Shown here: piece by piece, positions 49,698-59,458 of the stretch
How the letters are laid out: every line of letters begins with the position of its first letter
Numbering within the stretch: position 1 is the stretch's first letter
Position numbers and translations under genes: made by a program
Notes under the pieces: model-generated
Databases searched by the model: none
Told to the model about the DNA's origin: nothing
Seen by the model: only the letters and a program-made list of their open reading frames with translations
Assembly (NCBI RefSeq): GCF_012971745.1
Contig: NZ_CP048834.1
Coordinates: forward strand, 4,588,001 to 4,652,000
From: Starkeya sp. ORNL1
Lineage (GTDB): Bacteria > Pseudomonadota > Alphaproteobacteria > Rhizobiales > Xanthobacteraceae
Direction of reading: 5' to 3'
Length of the DNA stretch: 64,000 nucleotides

Positions 49698-52388
49698 TCA
49701 CGCTGTCGCGACGTATTTGGGCACTACGATCTGCGAACGGTTCATCGGCACCGGGGCGCGGGTCACCACTTGGCCGTTGGTAAGATAATAGGTGACCTCG
49801 ACGTCGAAGGTCTTGGGGCCGGCGGCGTCGGTACGCAGCCGGAACTGCTGCTCCTTCGGCTCTGTAAAGGTGAAGGTCTCGGTGGTGTCGACGCCTCGCG
49901 GTGGGTCGGCATAGTGGATATTGACCTCGACCACCGGAGTGGCGACGAAGTCGACCAGCTTGGGCACCATGAGGCAGGCGACCTCCGGGACAAGCAGCTT
50001 CTGCACCGTCACCTTCTCGTCGGGCGAGACGAATTCCGGCACCTCGACGACCCGGCCGTCATTGCCGTTATAGGTGATGCGGACCTTGAAATCCTTCTTG
50101 CCCGGATTGCGGATCGGCAGCACCCAGCTCTGCTTCTCAGGCGAGGTGAAGGCGAAGGTTTCACTCTCGTTGATACCGTTGGCGGGGTCCTCGTAGGCAA
50201 GGCCCACCTCGACGATCGGCGTGGTCTTGAAGTCGAGCAGCATCGGCAGGACGTCGACATTGAGCTCGGCCGGCTCCTTGGCACCGATTACCAGCGGCTG
50301 GTCGCCCTCCGCCGAGATCCAGCTGGTCTTATCGAGCGATCCGTCATCGTACGAGGTGGTGATCATGTACTGGAACTTGCGCGGCGCGCCGTCGGCCAGA
50401 TACGCACTCCAGGTCTTGAACTCGTCCACCGCCTTGAGCCGAAACACGCCTTCGGCGGAGACGCTGTTGCGCGGGTCCGCATAGTTGATATTGACCACCG
50501 ACTGCACCACGCGCTTCCACCGGCCAGTCGGAAGGATTTGCACGTCCAACCGGTTCTCCGAGCGCGGCTCGTTGATGAGCAACTGGTTCGAGGTGGTCTC
50601 TGCCCAGCGGGTTTCGACCGTCTGGTCGTTCTTCAGGAAGAAGCGGGCACGGTAGCGCACCGGCTTGGTGCGGGGCACGAAGATCCAGCGCGTATAGACC
50701 TGCTCGGCCGCCGAGCCGTCGAGGATGAAGGCCGAGGTCTCCTTTGTGACACCCTGCGAGGAATCCTCGTATTCCAGCTCGACCTGTACCGTCTTGGTGA
50801 TGTTGGCGAAGTCGATATTGCCGGCGCGCAGCTTGATCTCGATCTTGCCTGGCGCGCGCACCGCTATGGACAGGCGGTTCGTCGAGGAGCGCTCGAACTG
50901 GGTCCAGGCGCTGGTGGTGCCGCCCTTATAGATCACCCGCCATCGATAGCTGTATTCGCGCTTGGCCCCGATCAGGCTCGGATCCCATTTGAACTCCTTG
51001 ACGTCCTTCGTGAAATTGGCGGCGGTCGATTTGGAGTCCGGGCGGTTGTTCTCGTCCACGCCGTCATATTTGAACTCGACCTGCACGGCGTCGACAGGAT
51101 CCTTGTCCCAATCGATGCCGAACACATAGGCTTTCAGATTGAGGGTCTGGAAGAACGGGTCGTCGAGCGTGATCTTGCGGACATACTGTTTGACTTCGCT
51201 GGCGGAGAGCCCCTTCAGGAAGCCTTGCAGCGTGCCCTGTGGATTGATTGCGGACTCGCGGACGGTGCTGAGCTCCTCGTCATAGACGAAGGTCGAAAAG
51301 TCGACGCTGGATTCCGTCTTGAGGAAATAGATGTCGCTTTCCTTGTTGACGAAATCCTTGGTGGGGTCATCCGCCGGTGGCGCAGCTGGCTGCTTCTTGC
51401 TGGCGAGGCGGGCGGCCAGCGCATCCTGGATCGCCTTCACCGCGTCCTGTCGCATCTGGGTGACGAGGTCGTCCGGCGTGCCGGGAAACCCGACATCAAC
51501 CTTGATGTCGATCAGCCCGGAGGAGATCGCCATCTGCATGTTCTGCTCCGAGTGGGACATGGTGTCCTCGTCGCAGCCGCCGCCCTCGTAATTGTGGAAG
51601 ATGCCCTTCACCGCCGTATAGACCTCGCGGGTATTGGCGCTGGCATGCACCTTCACCGGAGGCACGCGGGCGGCGAACTTCATGTTGTAGGTGACCTGGA
51701 TCGGCGTCAGATCGGTGGCACCGGTATTGTCCGGGTCGACCAGCGTCTGCACCATGAAGTCGGCGCCCATCGAGGTGAGATCGAGATTGGCCGAGGCGAC
51801 ATTGGTACCGACCAGCGAGACCGCGCCCTCGGCCAACCGGTTTGTGACGAGGAGCTGGCTCTGTGGCGCCGAGACGCGGAAGGTGCCGGAGGTCCAGGTC
51901 GGATCGGAAAGGATCACCTTGGGCGGGGCGTTGCCGGGCGGGGCGGTCGGCCCTTCCGGCCCGAGCCCGAGCAGCACGTCGTCGACGCCCAGCGAGACGT
52001 TGGTGGAGAGGTTCGGCAGATTGTGCCGGCTGGTGATGCGGTAGCCGCGCACATCCTTGCGGGCGGCGTCGGCGAGCGCCTTGAGCTGGTTCCAGAGCTG
52101 GTCGACGTCCTTCTGCAGGGCAGTGGTGATCGCCTTCTCGGCGGCGGGCTCCACCCGCATCTCGACATCGAGCACCATGTATCCGCCGCCGCGCGGCAGG
52201 TCCGGCTTCTCCTCGCGGTCCTGGTCGCCAAAGGCAAACGCCACCAGCAGGAAGATCGGCTTGCCGTCCTCGTCGGTGCGGATCGTGACGTAGTTCGGGA
52301 TCAGGTAGAACTTCCAGAACATCGTGTCGTCCTGATAGGCGGTGACCCGGTGCTCGTTGAAGGTCCTCCAGGCGGGAAGCTTCAGCAT
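49698..52388 (-). CDS. Unknown large repeat protein (operon gene 4)
   Basis: An 896-residue protein that shows the repeat most clearly. Head: FYLIPNYVTIRTDEDGKPIF with LLVAFAFG (28-55). Core: NAPQS-like SAPQSQLLVTNRLAEGAVSL, then LTPIQVTYNMKFAARVPP (around 173-245). Junction: INPQGTLQ and VRKITLDDPFF (381-413). Modules of about 95-100 residues start near 405, 505, 610, 705 and 800, each with a Y-x-D turn (YEDSSQGV, YADPRNSV, YEDPANGI, YADPPRGV) and a final aromatic strand. The end is IVVPKYVATA. Closest relative here is the product at 52425. No signal peptide. Function unknown. Confidence 0.87.
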   Translation of the reverse strand: MLKLPAWRTFNEHRVTAYQDDTMFWKFYLIPNYVTIRTDEDGKPIFLLVAFAFGDQDREEKPDLPRGGGYMVLDVEMRVEPAAEKAITTALQKDVDQLWNQLKALADAARKDVRGYRITSRHNLPNLSTNVSLGVDDVLLGLGPEGPTAPPGNAPPKVILSDPTWTSGTFRVSAPQSQLLVTNRLAEGAVSLVGTNVASANLDLTSMGADFMVQTLVDPDNTGATDLTPIQVTYNMKFAARVPPVKVHASANTREVYTAVKGIFHNYEGGGCDEDTMSHSEQNMQMAISSGLIDIKVDVGFPGTPDDLVTQMRQDAVKAIQDALAARLASKKQPAAPPADDPTKDFVNKESDIYFLKTESSVDFSTFVYDEELSTVRESAINPQGTLQGFLKGLSASEVKQYVRKITLDDPFFQTLNLKAYVFGIDWDKDPVDAVQVEFKYDGVDENNRPDSKSTAANFTKDVKEFKWDPSLIGAKREYSYRWRVIYKGGTTSAWTQFERSSTNRLSIAVRAPGKIEIKLRAGNIDFANITKTVQVELEYEDSSQGVTKETSAFILDGSAAEQVYTRWIFVPRTKPVRYRARFFLKNDQTVETRWAETTSNQLLINEPRSENRLDVQILPTGRWKRVVQSVVNINYADPRNSVSAEGVFRLKAVDEFKTWSAYLADGAPRKFQYMITTSYDDGSLDKTSWISAEGDQPLVIGAKEPAELNVDVLPMLLDFKTTPIVEVGLAYEDPANGINESETFAFTSPEKQSWVLPIRNPGKKDFKVRITYNGNDGRVVEVPEFVSPDEKVTVQKLLVPEVACLMVPKLVDFVATPVVEVNIHYADPPRGVDTTETFTFTEPKEQQFRLRTDAAGPKTFDVEVTYYLTNGQVVTRAPVPMNRSQIVVPKYVATA

Positions 52389-52424
52389 GCGCGTCTCCTC
52401 GAACTCTTCTGCCGTTCTTCTTCA

Positions 52425-55016
52425 TCAATGGGCTTGGTATCTGGGAACGACCACGCGGGGGATGGTCGACTGCATCCAGTCGCCCGCCTTCTCGGTGCCG
52501 TCGGCGAGGAAATAGGTAGTGCGGTAGGTGAAGCCGATGCGTGAGGCATCGCGCGTCGCTACCCGCCAGGCGGCGGCGCGCTCGCCGTCGTTGAAGGTGA
52601 AGGACTGGCGCAGGTCGAGGTCGTATTCGGCGTCCTCGTAGCGCAGGTCGACCGCGACGATCGGGGTGACGTTGAAATCGACCAGCTGCGCCAGCAATTG
52701 GACCTGGAGCTGGCCCGCGGCCACTGCGCGGTAGAGTGGCAGCACGATGATGGTGTCGGTCTCGCGCCGCTCCGGCAGCACCACCGGGTCGCGGTCGACC
52801 GGGAAGTGGGTGACGGTGTAGCGGAAGGCGACGGGCGCGCCCTCCGGCGCCTCGACATCCCAGAACTGCGCTGTCTTGCCGTTGAAGATCAACGTCTTCT
52901 GCTTCCCGCCGGGGATGTCGTGGGTGATCGTGACCTCGGTGAGCGGGCAGGCGGCCAAGTCGAGAGCGTCGGCGGTAACCATCAGCCGGATGCCGGGCAG
53001 CTTCACCGTGATGGGCAGCAGCGGGTCGCCCGGATTGTCCTGCCAGTCACGCCGGATGAACTGGCCGCCCTTGAACGAGGCCTGCCACTGGAAGCGATAG
53101 TTCCGCTTCTCGCGATCCTTCAGATACACCTGCCAGGTGGCGAAGCTGTCGAGTCCCTTGAGCGTGAACATGTCGTTGACGGCGATGCCGTTCGCCGGAT
53201 CCTCGTAGCGCAGGTTCACCCATGCCTGGGCGACCTCGGCCCAGCCATCGCCGGCCGGGAGCAGGCTCACCCGCAACACGGATTCGGTCGGCTGGTTGAC
53301 GAGAAGCTGCGGCCCCTCGACCGCGTGCCACTCGCTCTCCTCGACAACGTCGCCCGACCTCAGGTCGAAACGAAGCCGGCTCATGAGAGGGCCGGCCTGC
53401 GGCGCGTCGATCACGCGCTCATAGCTGCCGCGCGGCTTTTCGGCGGTGAGCAGCACGACCGACTCAGCGCGCGGCACGCCGTTGGCGGCGTCCTCATAGG
53501 CGAGGCGCACCTGCACCTGGCTGACCAACTCCTTGAAGTCGATGGCGCCGGCCAGCACCTCGACGCTGAGCCGCCCGGGCGAGACAATGGAGACGATGAG
53601 TTGCGGCGCCTGCCGGGTCTCCCACGGGCTGAATTCGGTGGCGCGCCCGCCCTTCAGCACGGAGCGGTAGCGCCAGCGATAACGCCGTTCGCCGCCGATG
53701 ACGGGCGTGCTCCACACTATCGGTGCCGAAGTGGTGAAGCTCGGCGCCGTCGAGGCGCGGCGCACCACGCCGTTCTCATCCGACGCCTCATATTCAATCT
53801 CGACCTCGGCGTGGTCGATGTCCTGGAAGGCGGTGAAGACCTGGATCGAGACCTGCAAGGTGGCGAAGAATGGATCGTCGACGCGGATCCTACGCACATG
53901 GCGGGCTCGCGCCGCCGGGTCGCCACCGAGCAGAGTCTGCAGCGTGCCGGTAGGGTGGATTGACCACGGCACCACGCTGCGCTGTTCGAGGTCCAGCTTG
54001 ATCGACATGGTCTTTTTGTCGAGCGAACGGGCGACGACGCGTCGGGTGCCATAGCGCCGCCGTCGCAGAAGAAGCCGCGTCGTCGGCTTCGCCGCGGCGG
54101 TCGATGCCGCGGGGGCTGGGGGCGGCTCGCCTTCGGCGGTGAAGAAGGTTGAGGCCACCAGCTGCTTCAGCACGTCGAAGGCATAGGCGCGCAGCTCCGC
54201 CACCACCTCGTCGGAGATCGAGCCGGAGCCGGTGTCGATCTGCACCGTGACGGCCCCCGACATGGTGAGGCTCTCCTCGTCGACGTTGGCGTCCTCCAAC
54301 TGCCGACCGGTGCAGCTATTGACGCCGCGGCCGCGGATCTGCTGCTCGACATAGGAGTGCATGCGCTCGCCATCGACCTCGAGATGGATGCGCGCCGGTG
54401 GCAGGCGTGCCCAGAAGGTTAGGTCATAGGCGACCTGGATCGGTGTCTCGTCGCTCTGGCCGGCGCCGTCGGCGGGGTTGCCGACGAGGGTGCTCTCCAT
54501 GAAGGAGGCGCCTGCGGGCGTCAGGTCGAGCGAGAAGCTGGCGATGTTGCCGGTGAGCAGCGAGGCCTCGCCCTCGGCGACGCGCCCGGTGACGAGGCTC
54601 GCCGATTGCGGGGCGTTCATCTTCACCCCGCCATCTATGAAGGTCGGGGTCGAGAGTTCGACCCGCGGCGGGGCGACGGTGCCGGCCACTCCCGGACGCG
54701 CCTTCTCGTCGGCGGTGCCGGCGCGCAGCCGCTCCCATTCAGCGTCGACCAGAGGTTGGAGCGAGGACTTCAGCGCTTCCACCTCGGCGGGAAGCGCCTC
54801 GAAGGCGGTGTCGAAGGCGATGTAGCCGCCACCGCTCGCCGGCTGGCCTGGCGCGACGGCCTCGCCCGCATAGGCGACCAGCAGGAACACCGGATCGCCG
54901 TCGGCATCGAGCCGAAGCCGCGGCGCGGTAGGCAGCGCATAAAACCGGAAAAACTCGGTGTCGTCGCCATAGATGGTGAGGTCGCCGATGCGATCTCGGG
55001 CCGGAACCGTCAGCAT
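52425..55016 (-). CDS. Unknown large repeat protein (operon gene 3)
   Basis: An 863-residue paralogue of the product at 49698 along its length: head FYALPTAPRLRLDADGDPVF, core MNAPQSASLVTGRVAEGEAS and TPIQVAYDLTFWARLPP, junction IHPTGTLQ and VRRIRVDDPFF, then five modules (YEDAANGV, YEDPANGI, YEDAEYDL among the turns) and the end RVVVPRYQAH. Between core and junction is a Lys/Arg-rich patch (RLLLRRRRYGTRR). The ATG at 55016 has GAGGAGG upstream. No signal peptide. The match between the two paralogues covers head, core and modules, so they arose by whole-gene duplication. Confidence 0.87.
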   Translation of the reverse strand: MLTVPARDRIGDLTIYGDDTEFFRFYALPTAPRLRLDADGDPVFLLVAYAGEAVAPGQPASGGGYIAFDTAFEALPAEVEALKSSLQPLVDAEWERLRAGTADEKARPGVAGTVAPPRVELSTPTFIDGGVKMNAPQSASLVTGRVAEGEASLLTGNIASFSLDLTPAGASFMESTLVGNPADGAGQSDETPIQVAYDLTFWARLPPARIHLEVDGERMHSYVEQQIRGRGVNSCTGRQLEDANVDEESLTMSGAVTVQIDTGSGSISDEVVAELRAYAFDVLKQLVASTFFTAEGEPPPAPAASTAAAKPTTRLLLRRRRYGTRRVVARSLDKKTMSIKLDLEQRSVVPWSIHPTGTLQTLLGGDPAARARHVRRIRVDDPFFATLQVSIQVFTAFQDIDHAEVEIEYEASDENGVVRRASTAPSFTTSAPIVWSTPVIGGERRYRWRYRSVLKGGRATEFSPWETRQAPQLIVSIVSPGRLSVEVLAGAIDFKELVSQVQVRLAYEDAANGVPRAESVVLLTAEKPRGSYERVIDAPQAGPLMSRLRFDLRSGDVVEESEWHAVEGPQLLVNQPTESVLRVSLLPAGDGWAEVAQAWVNLRYEDPANGIAVNDMFTLKGLDSFATWQVYLKDREKRNYRFQWQASFKGGQFIRRDWQDNPGDPLLPITVKLPGIRLMVTADALDLAACPLTEVTITHDIPGGKQKTLIFNGKTAQFWDVEAPEGAPVAFRYTVTHFPVDRDPVVLPERRETDTIIVLPLYRAVAAGQLQVQLLAQLVDFNVTPIVAVDLRYEDAEYDLDLRQSFTFNDGERAAAWRVATRDASRIGFTYRTTYFLADGTEKAGDWMQSTIPRVVVPRYQAH

Positions 55017-55053
55017 GGGCGGCCTCCTCGCGGTCGGTAGGCGGGCGCGCGGC

Positions 55054-56898
55054 TCATGACGACACCGCCTCTTGGGACGGAAGGGTGATGACCAGCGCGG
55101 CGCTGCTGGCGTCCTGCCAGGGGCCGATGATGACCGGCGCGGTCGAGCCGTCGGCGAGCAGTGGGACGTGCTGGACCTGGACGCGATAAGCGAGGGGGTC
55201 GAACACCGAAGCCGGCCAACAAGCCCATGTCGTCGAAGCGCCGGGTATGAGCGGAACCAGCCGCGTGCGCCCGCTTGGATCGGCGAGCGTAACGGCGACG
55301 AAGGCCGCGCCTGCTGCACTCGCCGGATCGAGCGTCACCGCCACCGTCACCGGCTCCAGCACCTCCAGCGCGGAAGTCGGCACGATGAAAGCGGGCGGCG
55401 CTTCGCCCTGATAGATGAGGAACGCCTGCGTGCCGGACGCGGTTCGCCGCTCCGCCGTAACTGTCAGCGTCGGTGGAGGCTCCGCCAGCGGATAGGCCGG
55501 CGCGCCGGACGGCGCCTGTGCCGTCAATATCGCCTCAGCGAGCAGGTTTTCGCCACGGCGCAAGCTAGCCCGCACCGTTTCCGCGCGCTCGAACACGGCG
55601 GGCTCGACGCTGATGACGGTGAGGCCGAAGCCGGCCAGTTCCGGGGTGATCTCAACGAGCGAGCCGACTACCGGCACCGCGCGGGCGGGCAGCGGACGCG
55701 GCCAGGGCGTCGTAGCGCCCGGGACGGCGGCGAGCGTGGCGGTGACGCTCGCGGCCAGCACGAAGGCGCTGGTGAGCGCGGGATAGAAGGCGGTGAAGCG
55801 CTCCACCGTCGAGCGGCCGGGAAAGGCGAAGCTGCGGCGCTCCGGCACGCCGCCGGGTCCGGTGGTCTCGACCGACACCCGCAGCCCGCGGACAAAGCGC
55901 GGATCGAGCGGCATTGCCGCTACCACGGTCACCGCCACCGGCGCGAACGGCGCCAGCGCCGGCAAGGCGGGGAAATGCCGCTTGCGCTCTTCCACCCCCA
56001 TTCCAGCGAACAGCTCGGCCGCGGACCATGAACCGCGCCAGACGGCGCGCGTCCGGCGCGGAATCGAGAGGTCCCAGTTCCATTGGCCTGCCATGCCTTC
56101 CTTGAGGCGCCAGCGCCGCTCGCGCCACGGGTCGTCGTCCGCCACCGGGACCAGGAGGTCGCCGAGCAGGCGGCCGGCAAGCTCCGCCAGCAGCGCATCG
56201 GCGTCGGGGAGGGCATTGCCGTCGAGCGCGCGGACTGTGACCGGGCCGAGGCGATCGGCGATGCCGGGCTGGCGCGGCAGGGAGAGCAGCGCCGCTGCGA
56301 CTTCGTCCGCGGTCACGCCGGCACCCGAAGCGGCGGGCGTCCCGAGGAGGATGGCGGCAGCCAGCGCTTCGAGGTCGGCTCCCAGCAAGACCGGCCAGCA
56401 TGGGCCGAGGCCATCATACTGTGCCTCGACCGCCACCTTGACGCCGCCTTGCGCGCCCGCTTTCAGGAGGGTGTCGAGCAGTTGCAGCGCTTTCGGGTCA
56501 AGCCCGCAGCGCTCGGCGAATAGCACGTCGCCGGTCGGGAAGGCTTCGGTCCAGGGTCCGAGCACGCCGACATCGGCGAGGATGGTCGACCAGCCCTCGA
56601 GCCGGGCGCGGGCGGTGTGAAAGCCGATCGGCCGCAGCGTCCAGCCCCGGGCCAGCGCCGCCTGTTTCTCGGCATCGTCAGGAAACCGGGCCGCGAGTTC
56701 GACCTGCACGATGCCGCCAGCCGCGCCGCTCACGCTGTCGCGATAGCGTACCAGGAAGAAGCGCGGCGTGCCGTCGGCATCACGGCCGGGGCGCAGGCCG
56801 GTCGGCAGGCAATGCAACTGGCCCGGATCGGCATGGTCCGGGAAGCCGGCGCCGGGCGCGAGCGGACAATCGGCGGGCGGCGGGGCGAACACCAGCAT
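55054..56898 (-). CDS. Unknown protein with the shared head and one end module (operon gene 2)
   Basis: A 614-residue protein. The head motif is DADGTPRFFLVRYRD near residue 40, as in the larger relatives. The middle is Ala/Leu-rich and does not show the core clearly. The C-terminus has a single module ending LADGSTAPVIIGPWQ and ALVITLP, like the last module of the others. No signal peptide or known domain. The ATG at 56898 follows GGTGGAGGCC and is one base from the previous stop. Confidence 0.8.
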   Translation of the reverse strand: MLVFAPPPADCPLAPGAGFPDHADPGQLHCLPTGLRPGRDADGTPRFFLVRYRDSVSGAAGGIVQVELAARFPDDAEKQAALARGWTLRPIGFHTARARLEGWSTILADVGVLGPWTEAFPTGDVLFAERCGLDPKALQLLDTLLKAGAQGGVKVAVEAQYDGLGPCWPVLLGADLEALAAAILLGTPAASGAGVTADEVAAALLSLPRQPGIADRLGPVTVRALDGNALPDADALLAELAGRLLGDLLVPVADDDPWRERRWRLKEGMAGQWNWDLSIPRRTRAVWRGSWSAAELFAGMGVEERKRHFPALPALAPFAPVAVTVVAAMPLDPRFVRGLRVSVETTGPGGVPERRSFAFPGRSTVERFTAFYPALTSAFVLAASVTATLAAVPGATTPWPRPLPARAVPVVGSLVEITPELAGFGLTVISVEPAVFERAETVRASLRRGENLLAEAILTAQAPSGAPAYPLAEPPPTLTVTAERRTASGTQAFLIYQGEAPPAFIVPTSALEVLEPVTVAVTLDPASAAGAAFVAVTLADPSGRTRLVPLIPGASTTWACWPASVFDPLAYRVQVQHVPLLADGSTAPVIIGPWQDASSAALVITLPSQEAVSS

Positions 56899-56899
56899 G

Positions 56900-59458
56900 T
56901 CAGGCCTCCACCGGAGCGACGACAAGGGCGCCGGCGCCCTCCATCCAGGGCGAAGCCGCACCGTCACGCGCCGCGTCCGCAGGCCCGACACGGTTGACGA
57001 CGCGGTAACGGTAGCGCGTCGCATCGGGCTGCTTCAGCAGCCAGCCGAGGATGGGGATGCGCAGCCTGGCGCGTTCGGATGGCCCGGCAGCATCGAGCGT
57101 CGCCGTGGTGTCGTTCTCGAACTCCACCCGCAGCCCGCTGAGCGGTTCGGCGCCGCCGGGCGGCACCACGCCGAAATAAGCCGGGTCGGTCGAGACCTCG
57201 ACCTCGAAGGTGTCCGACGAATAGCCCTGGTTGGTCATCAGCCGCGGCAGCAAGGCGGCGAGATCGGCGTCGACTACGGCCAGCAGCAGCGGGTCGAGGT
57301 CGACGACGTCGGCATCCGGCGGGACGATGCGATAATCGAGGTCGATCGATCCACCCGGCGGGATGTGCTGGCCGGGGAGCGCCTCGGGGTAGGCCACGGC
57401 GGAGCCGGCGGGAGAGCGATAGAGCTCGGCGATGGTGACGGTGCTCTCCAGCCGGTTCTGCAGCGCCACCCGGACCTTGCCGTCGCCGACCGGCCCGCGG
57501 AAGGCGCGCCCGAGCATCGGCCCGGAGGTCTCGCGCAGCGATAGCCGGACCGGGATGCTGGTGACGTCAGAGCCGATCAGCGCGGCTTCGACCCGCCCGG
57601 CAATACCACCGGTCTGCAGCATGGCGACCACCGCCGCCAGCCCGGCGGGGGACAACTCGAACTCGTCGACAATGCCATCATCGAGGGTGACGTCCGCATC
57701 GGCCTGCTCGGCCTCGGCGATGCGGTCGGCGTCGGCGTCGGAGGGCAGGCGCAGCAGCAGCCGCGCCTTGCCCGGCATCAGCGTGGAAAATTGCGCGCTG
57801 CGGCCGTTCGCCCGCAGCTTGCCGCGCAACTGCTCCAGCAGGAACTCGTCAAGATGGGGTACCGCGCGATAGGCGAGGCGCACGCGATAATTGATGGTGG
57901 CGTCGTCGTCCCCCTCGCCGTCACTGCTGACCACCTCGAAGAAGGCGAGTCGAATCTGCGGCAGATAGGGCGGGGTCAGCGCCCGCGGGATGCGGAATTC
58001 CTGCGGCTCGTAATAATACCGGTCGGGGAAGGCGCTGTCCTGGTAGTAAACCACCGGCGCGCGGCCGCCACCGGCATCGAACTCGGCACGCAGCAGGATG
58101 TGGCTCACCGTTGGGCGCAGGTCGCCCGGCACGTCGAACATGTAGGCATTGACCTGCGGATCGAAGGTGAAGGCACCGACGATCTGCGTCGCGGTGACGT
58201 TGATGCGCATCAGCGCCGGCTGCTGCTTGGGGTCGGTGATGACGACGGGCGGCACCCCCGGCTTGTCCTTCACCGTGAGGTCGCCCTGCTGCAGCAACCG
58301 CCTCCGCCGCCTCATCCATTCCCGGCGCCAGTTCCGTGCCGCGGCCGACGGCGGCGCCGGCTGCGCAGGCGGGGCCGGCCGGGGGCGCGGGCGTCGACCG
58401 ATCGCCCGGATTGGCCGAGCGGGGGCCGGCGTCACTTGCGGTGCCGCCGGAGGCCTGACGCGGAGCCGACGCACCAGATCGGCCTGGCGCAGCGCCGCCG
58501 GACGAATGGCGGTCTCCGGGGCGACGCCCAGGAGCGCAGGGTTGGGCGGAGTGACCAGTAGTTGCGGCTGCGCAACCAGCACATGGGGCGCGATCGCGGT
58601 CTCCTCGATCGCGAGCCGTCGCATGCCGAGCGCGAGTGCCGCGGGATCCGGCTTCTTCGGCTCGACCATCTGCGCGACGACGAGGTTCTTGTCGACCAGG
58701 AGCGAGGCCTGCTCGTGCACGCCATAGCGATGGAGCACCACCTGGCGCCAGGACCGCCGCCCGGCGGCGGCGAGGCACCGAAGCTCGATGCGCGCCTGCG
58801 CCTTAGGATCGGTGAGCGCCTGCCAGAGCTGGTCGAACACCGGCTTGTCGTGGATCGACAGCATCACGTCGCGGCCGCCGTCCGGGCGCGGCGCCAGTAC
58901 ACCGAGCTCTATCGCCATTTCGGTCATGGCGTTCGGGTCGGTGCCGCCGGCAACCTGGACGTTGTGGATCAGCCGGGCCAGCGCCTGATGCTCGATCTCG
59001 CGCAAGGTCGTGCCGGCCGGTGCGGCGGGCAGGACGCCGCGCAGCGCCACCGTGAGGAAGGCAATCGGGCCGTTCGGATCGTCCTCAGGACGGCGCCATT
59101 TCAGTCGCGTGGCATGGCGCCCGTCAATTGTCAGGGGCTGGTAGGTGGGGAGCGAGAACATGACGGCGGAGCCGTCGGACGCCGGGTAGAGCGTGCCCGG
59201 ATTGAGCATGCCATCCGTCGTCAGCGGAAGCGCGGGCTCGCTGGTGGCGACGACCGCGGTGGGGCGCCGGCGCATGCGGGCGGACCGCATCGAGTTGTTT
59301 ACGCCGTCCGCCGGGTCGACCCGAATTGCTGGGTCGAATTGCGCTGTGTCGATCCGCGCCGCGTCAAGCGGCGACATGTCATCGTTGAGGGTGTCGCGCA
59401 GCGTGCGCACGCCGAGCTGACGGTCGATCAGATAGACATCGTTGCCTGCGCCTGACAT
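56900..59458 (-). CDS. Unknown large protein, first gene of the operon (operon gene 1)
   Basis: An 852-residue protein with two unlike halves joined by a Pro/Arg-rich linker (around residues 330-400, e.g. RPRPRPAPPAQPAPP). The N-terminal half has DGRHATRLKWRRPEDD and a possible alpha/beta region. The C-terminal half has TQIVGAFTFDPQVNAYMFDV and a last beta module ending SPWMEGAGALVVAP, similar to the final module of the other large proteins. A run of G residues 7-12 bases before the ATG could be the ribosome site. No signal peptide; no recognised domain. It begins next to an AT-rich region that probably holds the operon promoter. Confidence 0.82.
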   Translation of the reverse strand: MSGAGNDVYLIDRQLGVRTLRDTLNDDMSPLDAARIDTAQFDPAIRVDPADGVNNSMRSARMRRRPTAVVATSEPALPLTTDGMLNPGTLYPASDGSAVMFSLPTYQPLTIDGRHATRLKWRRPEDDPNGPIAFLTVALRGVLPAAPAGTTLREIEHQALARLIHNVQVAGGTDPNAMTEMAIELGVLAPRPDGGRDVMLSIHDKPVFDQLWQALTDPKAQARIELRCLAAAGRRSWRQVVLHRYGVHEQASLLVDKNLVVAQMVEPKKPDPAALALGMRRLAIEETAIAPHVLVAQPQLLVTPPNPALLGVAPETAIRPAALRQADLVRRLRVRPPAAPQVTPAPARPIRAIGRRPRPRPAPPAQPAPPSAAARNWRREWMRRRRRLLQQGDLTVKDKPGVPPVVITDPKQQPALMRINVTATQIVGAFTFDPQVNAYMFDVPGDLRPTVSHILLRAEFDAGGGRAPVVYYQDSAFPDRYYYEPQEFRIPRALTPPYLPQIRLAFFEVVSSDGEGDDDATINYRVRLAYRAVPHLDEFLLEQLRGKLRANGRSAQFSTLMPGKARLLLRLPSDADADRIAEAEQADADVTLDDGIVDEFELSPAGLAAVVAMLQTGGIAGRVEAALIGSDVTSIPVRLSLRETSGPMLGRAFRGPVGDGKVRVALQNRLESTVTIAELYRSPAGSAVAYPEALPGQHIPPGGSIDLDYRIVPPDADVVDLDPLLLAVVDADLAALLPRLMTNQGYSSDTFEVEVSTDPAYFGVVPPGGAEPLSGLRVEFENDTTATLDAAGPSERARLRIPILGWLLKQPDATRYRYRVVNRVGPADAARDGAASPWMEGAGALVVAPVEA

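Noticed and set aside
49686..52544. A 952-codon plus-strand frame opposite the repeat protein at 49698
   Set aside because: It is a shadow of the minus-strand gene: high GC removes stops in the opposite strand, and the frame is full of Arg/His/Asp runs with no domain.
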